A DNA stretch of 64,000 nt from Formicarius rufipectus (taxonomy: Eukaryota > Chordata > Aves > Passeriformes > Formicariidae). The stretch covers positions 277,772-341,771 of the forward strand of contig VXAU01000974.1 of the NCBI GenBank assembly GCA_013399695.1, given 5' to 3'. Both the position numbers and the translations under genes were made by a program. Position 1 is the first letter of the stretch. The number at the start of each line of letters is the position of its first letter. This document shows positions 1 through 10,237 of this stretch, one piece after another. A model generated the notes under the pieces. It was not told the origin of the DNA, made no database searches, and was given only the letters and a program-made list of their open reading frames with translations.

Positions 1-430
1 CAGGGGGCGCTGGCGCTCCGCGGCCGGCGCAGCGGCGGCCCCTCGGGCAGGGGAGCCGGCACCGGGACCGGCCCCGCCGAGGGTGCCCGGGCGGCCCTGG
101 CGGCAGCACGGTGCCCTCCGCAGCCCGCATGGCGCCTCCTTCTCCTCAGCGCGGCCGGGCCCCTGAGCCCCCAAAGGAGCGCTCTGTGCCCCTCGGGTAC
201 CGGCCCTCCCAAGGCTTGTTTAGGTAGCGAACGAGCGGCGAAGCCGCAGGGCAGAGCCTGGCGCGCTCCCGGTTGCCCGCGGATGCGGACCGTGCCTCGG
301 CGGTGCCCGGCGCGGGGGCAGGTCCCCTGGTTCCCCCGGGGAAGGCAGGAGCCGCCCGCGGCGGGGACGTGGGCATCGTCGCACGCACCTGGAGGCATTT
401 ACCGCGTGCTGTGGGCAGAGGATAAAGGCG
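1..430. promoter_or_regulatory. CpG island at window edge (probable promoter or first-exon region)
   Basis: The first 430 bases are very GC-rich and dense in CpG, in sharp contrast to the AT-rich DNA that follows. GC-box motifs are visible (GGGCGG at 89-94, CCGCCC at 352-357). In birds, CpG islands of this kind usually mark the promoter and first exon of a gene. The island is cut by the window start, so I cannot tell the direction of transcription or name the gene. Open frames across it on both strands are expected from GC-rich sequence and I do not call them genes. The rest of the window could be a first intron or the upstream flank of this gene. Confidence 0.75.
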
Positions 431-486
431 ACTTTTCCGAAGTACGGGGTGAAAACTTGCAGAAAGCATCAAACAGTGCTGATTAC

Positions 487-545
487 GTTTGCTTGCTTGC
501 TTGCTTGTTTGTTTGTTAGTTAGTTTTTTAGTTTGTTTGTTTTCC
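487..545. repeat. TTGC / TTTG / TTAG compound microsatellite
   Basis: Tandem tetranucleotides change unit along the array, from TTGC to TTTG to TTAG and back to TTTG. It lies just outside the CpG island and makes spurious Cys/Leu/Val-rich open frames. Confidence 0.85.
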
Positions 546-3206
546 CGGAAGCACCGAGTTATTCAAGACCCCCTCAGCGGATTCCCCTATTCCGGATATT
601 TCCATGTTTGTTTTTATGGCAGAATTTACGAATTCCAAAGAAGCTGGCCGTATACTACGCACCTGTGGTCACTTTGATTGCAAAACGAATTCACATACTG
701 TTTTGTGGGTCCCTTTGTGTCTTTCCATCTATTATTTTCAGTTATTAGAAGAAGAAAAGTTTAATAAGTTTTGTGATGGGTGGATGGATACAGGCAGGAT
801 GGCAGTGAGAGGAATGAGCCCTGGCACAGCCTCTCCTCTGCCAGAGCACATCCTATAAACTGCTACTACTATCAGGGCAGCAGGTCCCCTGGTACATCAT
901 CCTCTAATTATCACAGTGGTTCATTTCTCTCAGACCACAGCAAAATTACTGTGTTTGGATGATGTGACTATGATATCATAGATCTGCAGATTGCCTAGTG
1001 CTGTTACAGAAAAAAAAAAAAAAAAAAAAAGAGAGAGAGAGTCATACACCTCTTTTGGCTTATGGATACTTAGGGCTATCGGGTCTCATCTGCACTTGTC
1101 AGAAGGAGTTTGAAGATTACATTTGAGGCTGATACATATTGTTATGTCACTTCCCCTGTCTGACCCCAACTGGGTGTACAGAGTACAAGGAAGAAAAAGG
1201 GCAGAGTTGAAGAAAGCTCAGTTACTTCATCGTAAAGATGAATTTTAAAAAATACTGCTCTACCTGTCGGTAAGTGCTCCCAGCAGTGATTTGTTGCCAC
1301 CCTTCTCTCTCCTCGTGATTGCACCCTGTGGTACAATCTGGCTACATAGTAATACTTATCCTTTGAGAGACAGGAGATAAAATGGAAAATCTGACTGGCA
1401 GGGTTCTCGACCCGTCATGAAATGATAAAATTTAGAGAAACCACATGAGGAGAGGGTGCAGTACCTTCGAGGAGTGCCTAGATTCATGTTGCAGATGTGG
1501 TCAGCTGTGGTCTCTCCGAGGAGGGCTGTTGGCAGGATAGGGCATTCCTTCCAAGGGGGCTGTGAGTTTAGCACTTCCCGCTCCTTCCGGGTGAGGACTC
1601 ACTCAAATTGGGCACACTGTAGAGTCTTCTGTGTCGCAAGGATTTTGGAAAGAGTGAAAGTATGTTTTTTGCAACAATGATGTGGACAGGAGTCTCAGGA
1701 GTACATAGATGCCTGACTGCCTCCAGGGAAGGCAGCTTTGCTGCTGCTAGGAGCCCTTACTAGAACTATACTAGAACACCAATAGCTCAGTTAACCCTGT
1801 TTCTCAGTATTTTTTCTGTAAATGCTAGTACTCAGATACTCTGTGAGAGAGTGTGACGTTTTTACATGCCTTTTGAATTCAGAAAAAAATTACAGTGTCA
1901 TTTGCCAAAATGAAATGTGTCAAAATGTTGTAATTTGTTGTTCGTGTTTCAAGTTTATGGGAGAATTCATTATTTCATATAATCACAAATTCTAGCTGAT
2001 GAAATGAAAATTGAATCTTTATTCAAATAAATTAATGAAATTAAACAAAGCAATGAATTTTCACATAATACCATTTGAGTTTTTGTTTGTTTGTTTTGAA
2101 TCACCATTTTCCAAAAGCCATGAACTACTTTGGAAAACTTTCATTCAATTGCAGTGGAAGCCATGTAATTGATATTGATAAGAGTCCATACACCAGGATG
2201 ACAGAACCTGGCATTTAACACATTAAGGTCAGGAGATATCATTTTTAATAAAGCTTTGGTGTAAATTGAAGCAAATGTCATTACACCAGTCTTCTGGGGT
2301 GTTTCTTCTCCTTTATGTGTATCCCTGTGAAGAAGCATATTAATAGTATGAGCATCACATAACTTTCATAGATCCCATTTTTCTGTCTTTGTGGTATATC
2401 ATATTTTCTGAAGTATCTTGGCAGCATTTCAATTTTTCCTCAAAAATAATCTCTTAAATATAAACAGCATTGTTGTTTTCTCATGCTTGTTAATGATGTT
2501 ACTGTTTTTTGGTGTATTTTAAGGGTGGCACTAAGAAGATAATGAAGCTGAAAACAGACTGATAAATAATAGGCACAATCTAGGAAAAATAAAAAACTCA
2601 AGGATTTTAGAAATCTGATAAAACATGTACATGAACAAGTAGATATTACTGTTGAAATAATTTTCTGTTCTAAAAGCAATTCAATAAATATATGCATGCA
2701 TGTATATTCCTATTAGACTGAAGCAGTTAGAGTTAACAGCCCACTAGTCGTTCTTTTGAAATTCAAATGAATAATCATCTTTCCATTATCTAGGTCAATA
2801 GGAGGCTGGGCTATGCCAGAAAGTGGGAGAAAACAGGTAAAACAGGATTCACCAGAGAGGTTAATGCTTGCCCCCTTGCATGGAGGCTGTTTTTCTGGGT
2901 CTACATCTTCACTGGGCTGCCCAGTGCTCTAGTTCGGGGGCATGCATTATTCTGAGTTCCGTACAGCATGAGAATGGCAGTGAAAGCACTGAGCTCTCTG
3001 AGGAAAGAAGTTGCTGAGGTGCCTCCAAAGGTCTGAAGCCAGCAGGAAATGCTTCGTGTGGGAACACAGGCCCTCTGCATGTCTCTCGATGTGCTTACAT
3101 TTACCCTCATCAGTGCTTGAAAATGTGATATGATCCATGTTTTTAAGAGTCTGAGCTTATGCTATCCTTGCAAGATTTTGACTACCAAACAGGAATTGAA
3201 TATGAG
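546..3206. other. AT-rich unique sequence, no gene seen
   Basis: I see no coding sequence, RNA gene or recognisable transposon. It holds an A-run followed by GA dinucleotides (1010-1041) and scattered short open frames without protein-like character. Confidence 0.6.
1010..1041. repeat. A-run followed by (GA)n
   Basis: About 21 A residues are followed by five to six GA units. There is no recognisable retroposed body upstream, so I treat it as simple sequence and not as a retrocopy tail. Confidence 0.85.
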
Positions 3207-3331
3207 AAAACAAAAAAACAAACAAACAAAAACAACACCAAAACAAAACAAAACAAACAAAAAAAAGAACAACAAAAAAAACCCAAAACCACCAAAACCA
3301 CAAAAACAAAAACCACAAAAAACCCACCTCC
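3207..3331. repeat. AC-rich low-complexity block (CAAA/CAAAA/CCAAAA)
   Basis: About 125 bases of almost only A and C on the plus strand, with degenerate CAAA, CAAAA and CCACAAAA units. It has the same composition as the block at 34216-34292 and is complementary in composition to those at 14978-15086 and 42827-43028. Lys/Asn/Thr/Pro-rich open frames here are artefacts. Confidence 0.9.
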
Positions 3332-3862
3332 AGTATTTAAGAAATAATGTTTTAGAAAAAGTGGAGGATATGCCTGCTCTCTTTGTTAAATTTGAGTAAA
3401 CTGAGAGCCAAGATTTTACTGTGCTAACTCAGGCGATAAATAGTACCATGAGTAGAGTGTTCTTTTGACTATTTATTTCTTGCCTGTTCTGAATTGTGCT
3501 GCAGATTTTTGTCTGGAGAGCCCAAAATGACTTTGCTTGGGGAACGTGTGGGAAAACTGGAGTTACGCACCTTCTGCAAGGTGTGGGAAGTGGTTTCAGT
3601 CACAAGCTGTGGATTCAAAATGGAAGAAGAAAGAATTACAGTGTCAAGAGAGTTTTATGTTAAGAGAAAACATATGATGAATTCTGTAAAAAGGGGTCAC
3701 ACCCGAGATTAGTTCACAGACATATTTCCTATGAATCTTTTCTGGAATAAATTCCTTTAGTTTTGGATTCACGAGGAAAGAAATAAGCTGTGGTCTTACC
3801 TCATGTTAGCTACACACGGTGAAATAGTGAAAAGACACACTGGCTGTGCTTTTTAAGATTTG
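3332..3862. other. Unique sequence, no gene seen
   Basis: I see nothing beyond ordinary AT-rich sequence up to the solo LTR. A GTAAGA-type minus-strand donor (complement at about 3797) has no convincing acceptor. Confidence 0.5.
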
Positions 3863-3868
3863 ATACAT
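3863..3868. repeat. Target-site duplication of solo LTR, left copy
   Basis: ATACAT, identical to 4413-4418. Perfect identity suggests the insertion is not very old. Confidence 0.85.
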
Positions 3869-3944
3869 TGTCGCAGTCCGGAAGGGAAAGAAGGAACGGT
3901 CCACACATGGGAAGCTGTGAACAGGCGTGCCCAAGTGTGAACAC

Positions 3945-3950
3945 TTTATT
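3945..3950 (-). terminator. Polyadenylation signal of the solo LTR
   Basis: AATAAA on the minus strand (TTTATT on plus), placed as expected near the R region of the LTR. Confidence 0.55.
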
Positions 3951-3965
3951 AAGGAGAGCATGGGA

Positions 3966-3977
3966 CTCTTATAGGGT
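3966..3977 (-). promoter_or_regulatory. TATA-like box of the solo LTR
   Basis: CTATAAGAG on the sense (minus) strand of the LTR. With the AATAAA at 3945-3950 it marks the U3/R area. The distance of about 20-25 bases fits LTRs with a very short R. Confidence 0.55.
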
Positions 3978-4412
3978 TCGGTTGGAGGGTTCTAGAACTT
4001 GGGTGGAGTTAGGGGCGGATCGCGACACAAAAGGAAAAGGGAAGGAGGGTTTATAACTTATAAGGGAAAACTGGGGGTGGCTTAGCCTTATAGGGTGGTG
4101 CTGCATTGCCCCACCACCTAGCGAATGGGGTTTTAGGGGTACAAGAACCAATCAGGGGGCTGTAACTGGGGTTCCCAGAACCAAGCAGAACAGTTGAACA
4201 CACAGAAGTAATGGAATGGTAATAATTACCTATCTAATACATCTTTTATCCTAACCATAACATCTAAACAGTATAAAACTTGCAAAAACAGCAGCTCTAT
4301 GGCAAAGGGTATGTAGCTGGTGGTTGTGGCAGTCTCTAGTTAGTAGCAGACAGTTTCATCTATTGGTAAAAATTATTCTCTTGGCAGTCCCCGACAGGTA
4401 CCTCTCCCGACA

Positions 4413-4418
4413 ATACAT
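4413..4418. repeat. Target-site duplication of solo LTR, right copy
   Basis: ATACAT, directly after the terminal CA of the LTR as read on the plus strand. Confidence 0.85.
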
Positions 4419-7400
4419 ATTCCCTAAAGTTTTTATCTTAAGTTGCTAATTCACACAAAAAAATTCAAATTCCTTGTCATTGCTAGGAAAATGGCATCAT
4501 CTCCTGTCTTTTCAGCTACTGTAGGATAACTACCACATGCTCTTGGTGCTGAGATTGTGTAAGACTGATTTGCACAAAGTCTCTGTTTTGAAAATGTAAA
4601 AATATAGGTGTCCAGAGCTGACATGTAACAACTGTATTTCAGATAAAGAGATGAAGTGCACTCATTTAACTGAAATAATCATTTCAAAGGATAAACTAGT
4701 TTAATCAAAATCTAGAAAACCTCAGTTTAAATCCGGTTTGAAATTAAATGCAGACAAAGATATCCAGATGTATTTCACCTTGGGTTTTGGTGCTGAAATT
4801 TTTATTCTGTCTAAAGTATTTGCATCAGATACCACTCTGGCGAAGGCAATGCAGGGGCAGTTTTCTGGCTGCTCAGCATAGAGTGTAGTATCTTCCCTGA
4901 CAGGGTGGCCCTCTGCTGCTGGAGGGGTCCAGCTGGAGCCCAGAGAAGTTGTTAGTGGGAATAGGAGCAGCTCCTCCTAACTCACCTCCTGCCAGAGCTA
5001 AGGATTCAACTTACACATCGTCCGATACATGGCTCTACTCCTGGTCACACAACAGAGCTGTGACACAAGTACTGCCTTTGAACTGCCTGCTGCCTGTAGG
5101 TAGTTCTAGAAACATAGCTTGGCCAATGCTTGTAAACATATGATCATCAAGGACATCTTGAGACAAAAAGATTGCGTACATTGGTCAAAATAATTCAGGA
5201 CTTAAAAATTAAATAGAAGTTTAAGTAACCTTATTCTTCCAGTTATATTGTGAGCCCCAATCTGACATCCCAGAGTTTGTTGTTGCTCTAGCACCCTCCC
5301 CTGAGGTATTGTTGGATGACAGTGCTGTCTCACTGGGACAATATGGACAGACTCTCAGCCTTGACACACTGATCTTACACAAGGATATGTTTTAAGACAC
5401 CAAGATGCATCACTTACTGTTTTTCATAATGTCATCCCAATTACAAAGTGCATCTTATTTTGAAAAAACCAAAACAATTCTGAATGTGTTCTTTGAGCAA
5501 CATGTGCACTGCAAAACCATTTTATGCTCTAAAAAACATCATAATAAACAGTGTTGGGGTGTTTTATATACATCACGTCCCTCTCAGACTTTTGTTTGCA
5601 AGACAGAACACTTCTCTTCCTGGTTGTAAGACTAAAACCTGACTCTGTGAATCAGACAGGGTCCCTTCCATCCCACAGATCACTGTAGTATTAGTAGTTC
5701 TGTTTGGCAGATCATTTCCTCAGCCACTTGTGTGTAACTATTGATTTGAAAGTCTGTCCCCAACACCTGTGCAAGTTCACGGATGGCACTGGGATTGCAC
5801 AGATGCCATGGAGGGCATATTCTGGCATACAGGACATTTATTACTGGTGGTGATGCATGAGATGGAAAGGATCCAGGACCCAGGCTGAGTTTGTACAGCT
5901 GGCAGTTAGAAATTTACTTGCAAACTGAGCTCATTGGGTAGAAAAATCCGTGTGATAATGAATCCAGAGCCCGCTGTACCATTTTTGCCAAATCACCTTT
6001 TAGGGCAGAAGAACAATTTAGAAGAGATGTGGCTCTTATTAAAAGTGTCTAAAAATTGTACTTGGACAAAGGGAAAGGAATCCTGTAGGAGATTATATCA
6101 CAGATATTTGATATCTGAAATTAGATATTTGAAATCAGAATTTGAAATGTTTACTTTTTTCTGCTGAAAAGGTGCTATATGTAAATTCAATGTGTGTGTT
6201 TAACACAATTTTAATTTTATCTTAATTTTAATTGTTCAGCTTCAAGTTATATGAAATTAAATGGAAAACACTTATTTTTGATATGAAATCTTCCACAAAA
6301 TTGAAAACAATTCCAAGTGACAGAGTTTATCCATAATAATATACATTTGTACTATTGGTGTATAGACATTGCAATCCATAGTGTTTTAGCAGGTCTCCTA
6401 GGAAAAAGTGTTGTACCTTGAACCAATTATAGACTCTCTCTGGCTAAATTGCAGAGCCAGTTTGCTTAATATGGGTAATTTGATGTTGTAAAGTATTTGT
6501 TAGTACCCTAGGGTAGTCTCTTAGGGCACACGGGTTTCACTGTGTAATATTTCACACTTGTGTGCCAGTTGACCTGCTTAGTTGGACCCCATTTACAACT
6601 CATATAGGATTTGTTACATTATGTACTTAGTTTATGCAATATGCTTAAAGCTTCTCTTCATGAAGTCTAGAATGATAATCATATTTATTACATGGGATTT
6701 GCTTACTATTTTTAGATGGGGGCGGGGAATGAAGTCTTTTTAGTCCATCAGGCTCCTCAGAATGCAGAAATTTAGCAAGGACTTGACAAAAATGTGTACA
6801 AAATGTATTTATTAGACATCACAGTTATATATCTGTTAGAGATATAAAGCATGTGCACAGCTGAATAGATGCATACACACGGATTTATCATTTGCCTTTC
6901 TTTTCCTCCTAAGGAGAAGTGGAGGGTTGCAGCTGGCCTACCCCTTGCCAACAACCAAATAACGTTGAAGCCTATAAAATGGACACAGGGTGTTTTCTTT
7001 GGCTCTGCTGCCATGAAGAAGAAAGGCATTTGCCTGATTGGGATCCGCTAGCACAGCCCTTTGTATATATCATTTTAGGGTAAGTAAGAAACCACTGTGA
7101 GGAATATGCATGAAAGATTTTATATTTACAGGAGTCTCCCAGTGAGCAGGATTCTGCAAAAATTCATAGACATTTCACTAAGAAGGTCCTAGCCCCAAAA
7201 TACCACCTAAGCCCCATGCCATTTCCTAATAAGAAAATTGAATATACCCAAGGGCATGGCCATAATGTGACCTGATCTCTCAGATGAGCCAGGAATCACC
7301 CACCAGGGAACAGCTCAGAGCTTTCCTTTAGCTGAGCTTTCACACATGTGAGCTGTGAAAGCACCATGTATGATGCCTGGAGCCACAGCTGAAAAACTAT

Positions 7401-10195
7401 GTGGTGTGTGCTGGCTCTGTTCAAGATGAGCTCCTTCCCAGATTGCTGTGAAGTTCCGTAGCATAGGCAGGAGCTACTTGAAGTGTCAAGTCAGCACATC
7501 CTCCAGGTGCCCTGGCTGTATTCGGATTCGAGCTGCCTCTGCCCAGTTTTGGTGGAGCTTGGCTTGGAGAAGCTGGGATGTAGGCTTCTTGGGCTGCCCT
7601 GACTTCTTCCTCCAGGCAGACTGTTCTTGCTGATAATTCTGAGTTTGGGCTTGTGCTAGCAATATCCAAGTGAGAGAAGTGCAACAGCTGTACAGTGGAA
7701 ATGGAAATTAGAGCTTCATTACTGAACAAAGAAGTAAACCACGTAATATTCCTATTGGTTGTATATATTTAGAGAAAAAAGGTTATATGAAGTTCTTTGT
7801 AAGGCTCTTTATGTCCTTGTTTATTACGTCTATGTAAATCTTTCTATTACCATTGTTTAAAAAAGAAATAAATTTAACAAATGCCTCACTGCCTATTTTT
7901 TTCCAAAAGAAAAATAAATAAACAAACCTTCTAGTTATAAATAATATCAGCAGTCAAAAGAAATTGCACAGTAACAAAACAATGAAGGCACATAGAAATG
8001 CTGTTAGTTTTATTTCTGCACAAAGCCCTGCTGAATTTACAGGAATGAATTAAATGTGCTGAGTGTGACTGGGACTCTGGGCAAGCAGCACTTCAGTTAG
8101 TACTGGTTTTAATTTTTCATTTTTATAAATTATTATAAATTTGGATTATAACCTATGGCAAATGTATATACATAAAAAAGCACACTACTAATTACTATGA
8201 AAATCACCTTGTGTTCTTTCAGTTCCTAAAAGAATGTTACTAAATATTAACCAAAATCAAGTAATTGTAAAAAAGCACAGCATACTGTTCCCCCTAACAG
8301 TCTTTGCTTTGTAGTAAAAATGAGAAACATTTACTTATTTTATTCACTATTTCTTATTTATGAATATGCTAGGAGATTCTAGGTGCATGCAAAACCCTGA
8401 CTGTATCAATCACTTAATGATGGAGAAAAAATAATCTGGGTGAAGATTGTTCACCTTAAACCAAAAGCCTGAATTGTTCTTCATTCTCCTTCCTCTTTCC
8501 CTTATGTTGCAAACTGTACACTGTTAGTATTAACACCACCAAGATATTCAATAACATTAAAGACTTGAATGTTTCCTGATGCTTTATTACATGATGATGA
8601 AAATGTCATAATGCCTCTAACTTCATCAGATCAGGCATTTCATTACAGCATCCTGCAAGTATAGGAAACTGATTGTCTTGTGTCAGCATGGCCTGAATCC
8701 AGTTCTTGCATACAAGATATGGTTACTAATGATCTTTGTAAGTCAGCTGAGACTTGATCTTATTTTTTCAGTTTTGCTGTCCAAGGATTTGCTAAGTCAG
8801 AGCAGCAAATAGAAACAGTTTATTACAGGTTATCATGTAGTTTGTTTAACAAAGTGGTCAGTCAATAATAAACCAGAAATTAATAATTAATTGTACTTGC
8901 TATTTGCACAGCATTTGATATTTTGTGACAATGTGAAATCTGAGGTAAGGAATCATTATCAGAAATTTATAGAAAGGAGCTGCACTTTTGGGGTTCTGCC
9001 TGCATCATCAGTACTGGTCAGAAAAAGATGGTATGGGGAGCTAGAAACCTCTACCTCTTCCCGATTTCTGTTTTCTGCTTTGCCTGGAAGGGCCTGGCTG
9101 TGTGACCCAGGGGAATATCTGTGCTGCTGGCTAAGTACTGTATAGAGAGAACCATTTATTAAGCACAGACTTGCCCCGTATCCTGAGTGTCTCCCCAGAA
9201 CCTTCATTCAGACACAAACTTAGTCCAGTATATTCCTCACCTTACAGGCTAAATTCACTGTAAAGAATAATTTATTGTCAATTAGATTAACAGAGGTCTG
9301 CTCAACTGCTTCTGCATACCTTTGCATCTCCTTTCATCTTCACTTCCCAAACTTCAAGAGAAGAAAGAGAGAAGCTAACCAGCTACGCACAAATTCAGAG
9401 TGCTCTCCAAGCTTTTCGTTTGGCAATTTACACATAAACAAGCCAAAGCAGGAAAGGAAGGTCTGAACCAGTGCTAAGATAATTTATCTAAGGGTACACA
9501 ATAAGCCTGACAGGACAGAAATAGCCCTAGGATTCTCCCCATTACAGTCCTGTGGACTCTTCACCCTAGTCTTGAGACTAAATGAATAAATATGCTGAGG
9601 AGTCACATTTTAAAAGACAGCTTGTACCATTCAATTGCTCCCATTTTGGGACAGGGTAAAGATCAAAACTGGAGGCAACTCAAGGAGTGAAATACATGAA
9701 ATGGAATCATTGTTTTTTTCCATGTGAGCAGCTTTCTCTTGAAATAGATAATTATTTGGGAGAACCAACTACTTGTATTCTCCAGCAGGAAAAAAAAAAA
9801 AGTCATGTTGCTCCATTTCTGTGTTATTGTGGTAATGTATTTTAGTGACTGTACGCATTTCTGATTATTCACAATTGCTTCACGGAGAGATTGAATTTAC
9901 ATTTTATCTAGACACCAGTTTTACCCAGAGACATTTTTTCATTTCAATGCTAGTTTGAAAATCCATTATTTTATGTTCATCGTATGCAGGTTTTCATTTC
10001 CAGCAAGATTGCTGTGGCAGAAGAAATATAGACAAATTCAATGGTTTCACTAAGTATGAACTTTCCTGCAATATAGAAAAAGCTGTTCTGGTTTCCCTGG
10101 GTACTGAGCTTGGAAAATGTGTGCCTGATTCAGATTTGCCTTTGGAGAACAGTTTAACATCCCCACCTTCTACTTGGTATCTGCCTCTTTCTTAC
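4419..10195. other. Unique AT-rich sequence, no gene seen
   Basis: I recognise no coding gene, RNA gene or transposon. Around 7200-7720 the DNA is somewhat richer in GC and carries a few CpGs, and may hold an old unrecognised repeat. A 33-nt stretch at 8912-8944 is bounded by AG and GTAAGG but is too short to call. A short A-run lies near 9790. Confidence 0.5.
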
Positions 10196-10237
10196 CTGGG
10201 CCGCTCTTGGCTTTCAGGATGACCAGTGTTGTTTCCC
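10196..10237 (-). other. Candidate 42-nt exon (minus strand), gene unknown
   Basis: On the minus strand a pyrimidine-rich acceptor (ending TTTTGTTTCTCAG, complement of 10238-10250) precedes 42 nt. A near-consensus donor follows (CCCAG then GTAAGAAAG, complement of 10187-10195). The length is a multiple of three. Two frames are open; the more protein-like one reads ETTLVILKAKSGP between split codons (phase 1 to phase 1). The segment is more GC-rich than its surroundings. No flanking exons of the same gene were found, and a 64-kb window should yield a few such splice pairs by chance, so this stays a candidate. Confidence 0.28.

Larger units (their letters stand above)
3869..4412 (-). mobile_element. 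Solo LTR of an endogenous retrovirus, ERVK-like
   Basis: On the minus strand the element starts TGTCGGGAGA and ends TGCGACA, so its ends carry the TG...CA rule with a TGTCG/CGACA inverted repeat. A 6-bp direct repeat, ATACAT, flanks it exactly (3863-3868 and 4413-4418). A 6-bp duplication is typical of ERVK/beta-type and some other retroviruses; avian ERVL elements usually make 5 bp. In the sense orientation there is a TATA-like CTATAAGAG (3966-3977) and an AATAAA signal about 20-25 bases downstream (3945-3950), implying a short R region and a U5 of about 75 bp. No gag, pol or env remains, so this is a recombined solo LTR. The exact family name needs a library match. Confidence 0.85.

Noticed and set aside
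3130..3399. Lys/Asn/Pro-rich 89-codon frame.
   Set aside because: Translation of the AC-rich simple-sequence block.
8912..8944. 33-nt segment bounded by a fair acceptor and a GTAAGG donor, open in phase 0.
   Set aside because: Such pairs are expected by chance in 64 kb, and it has no partner exon.
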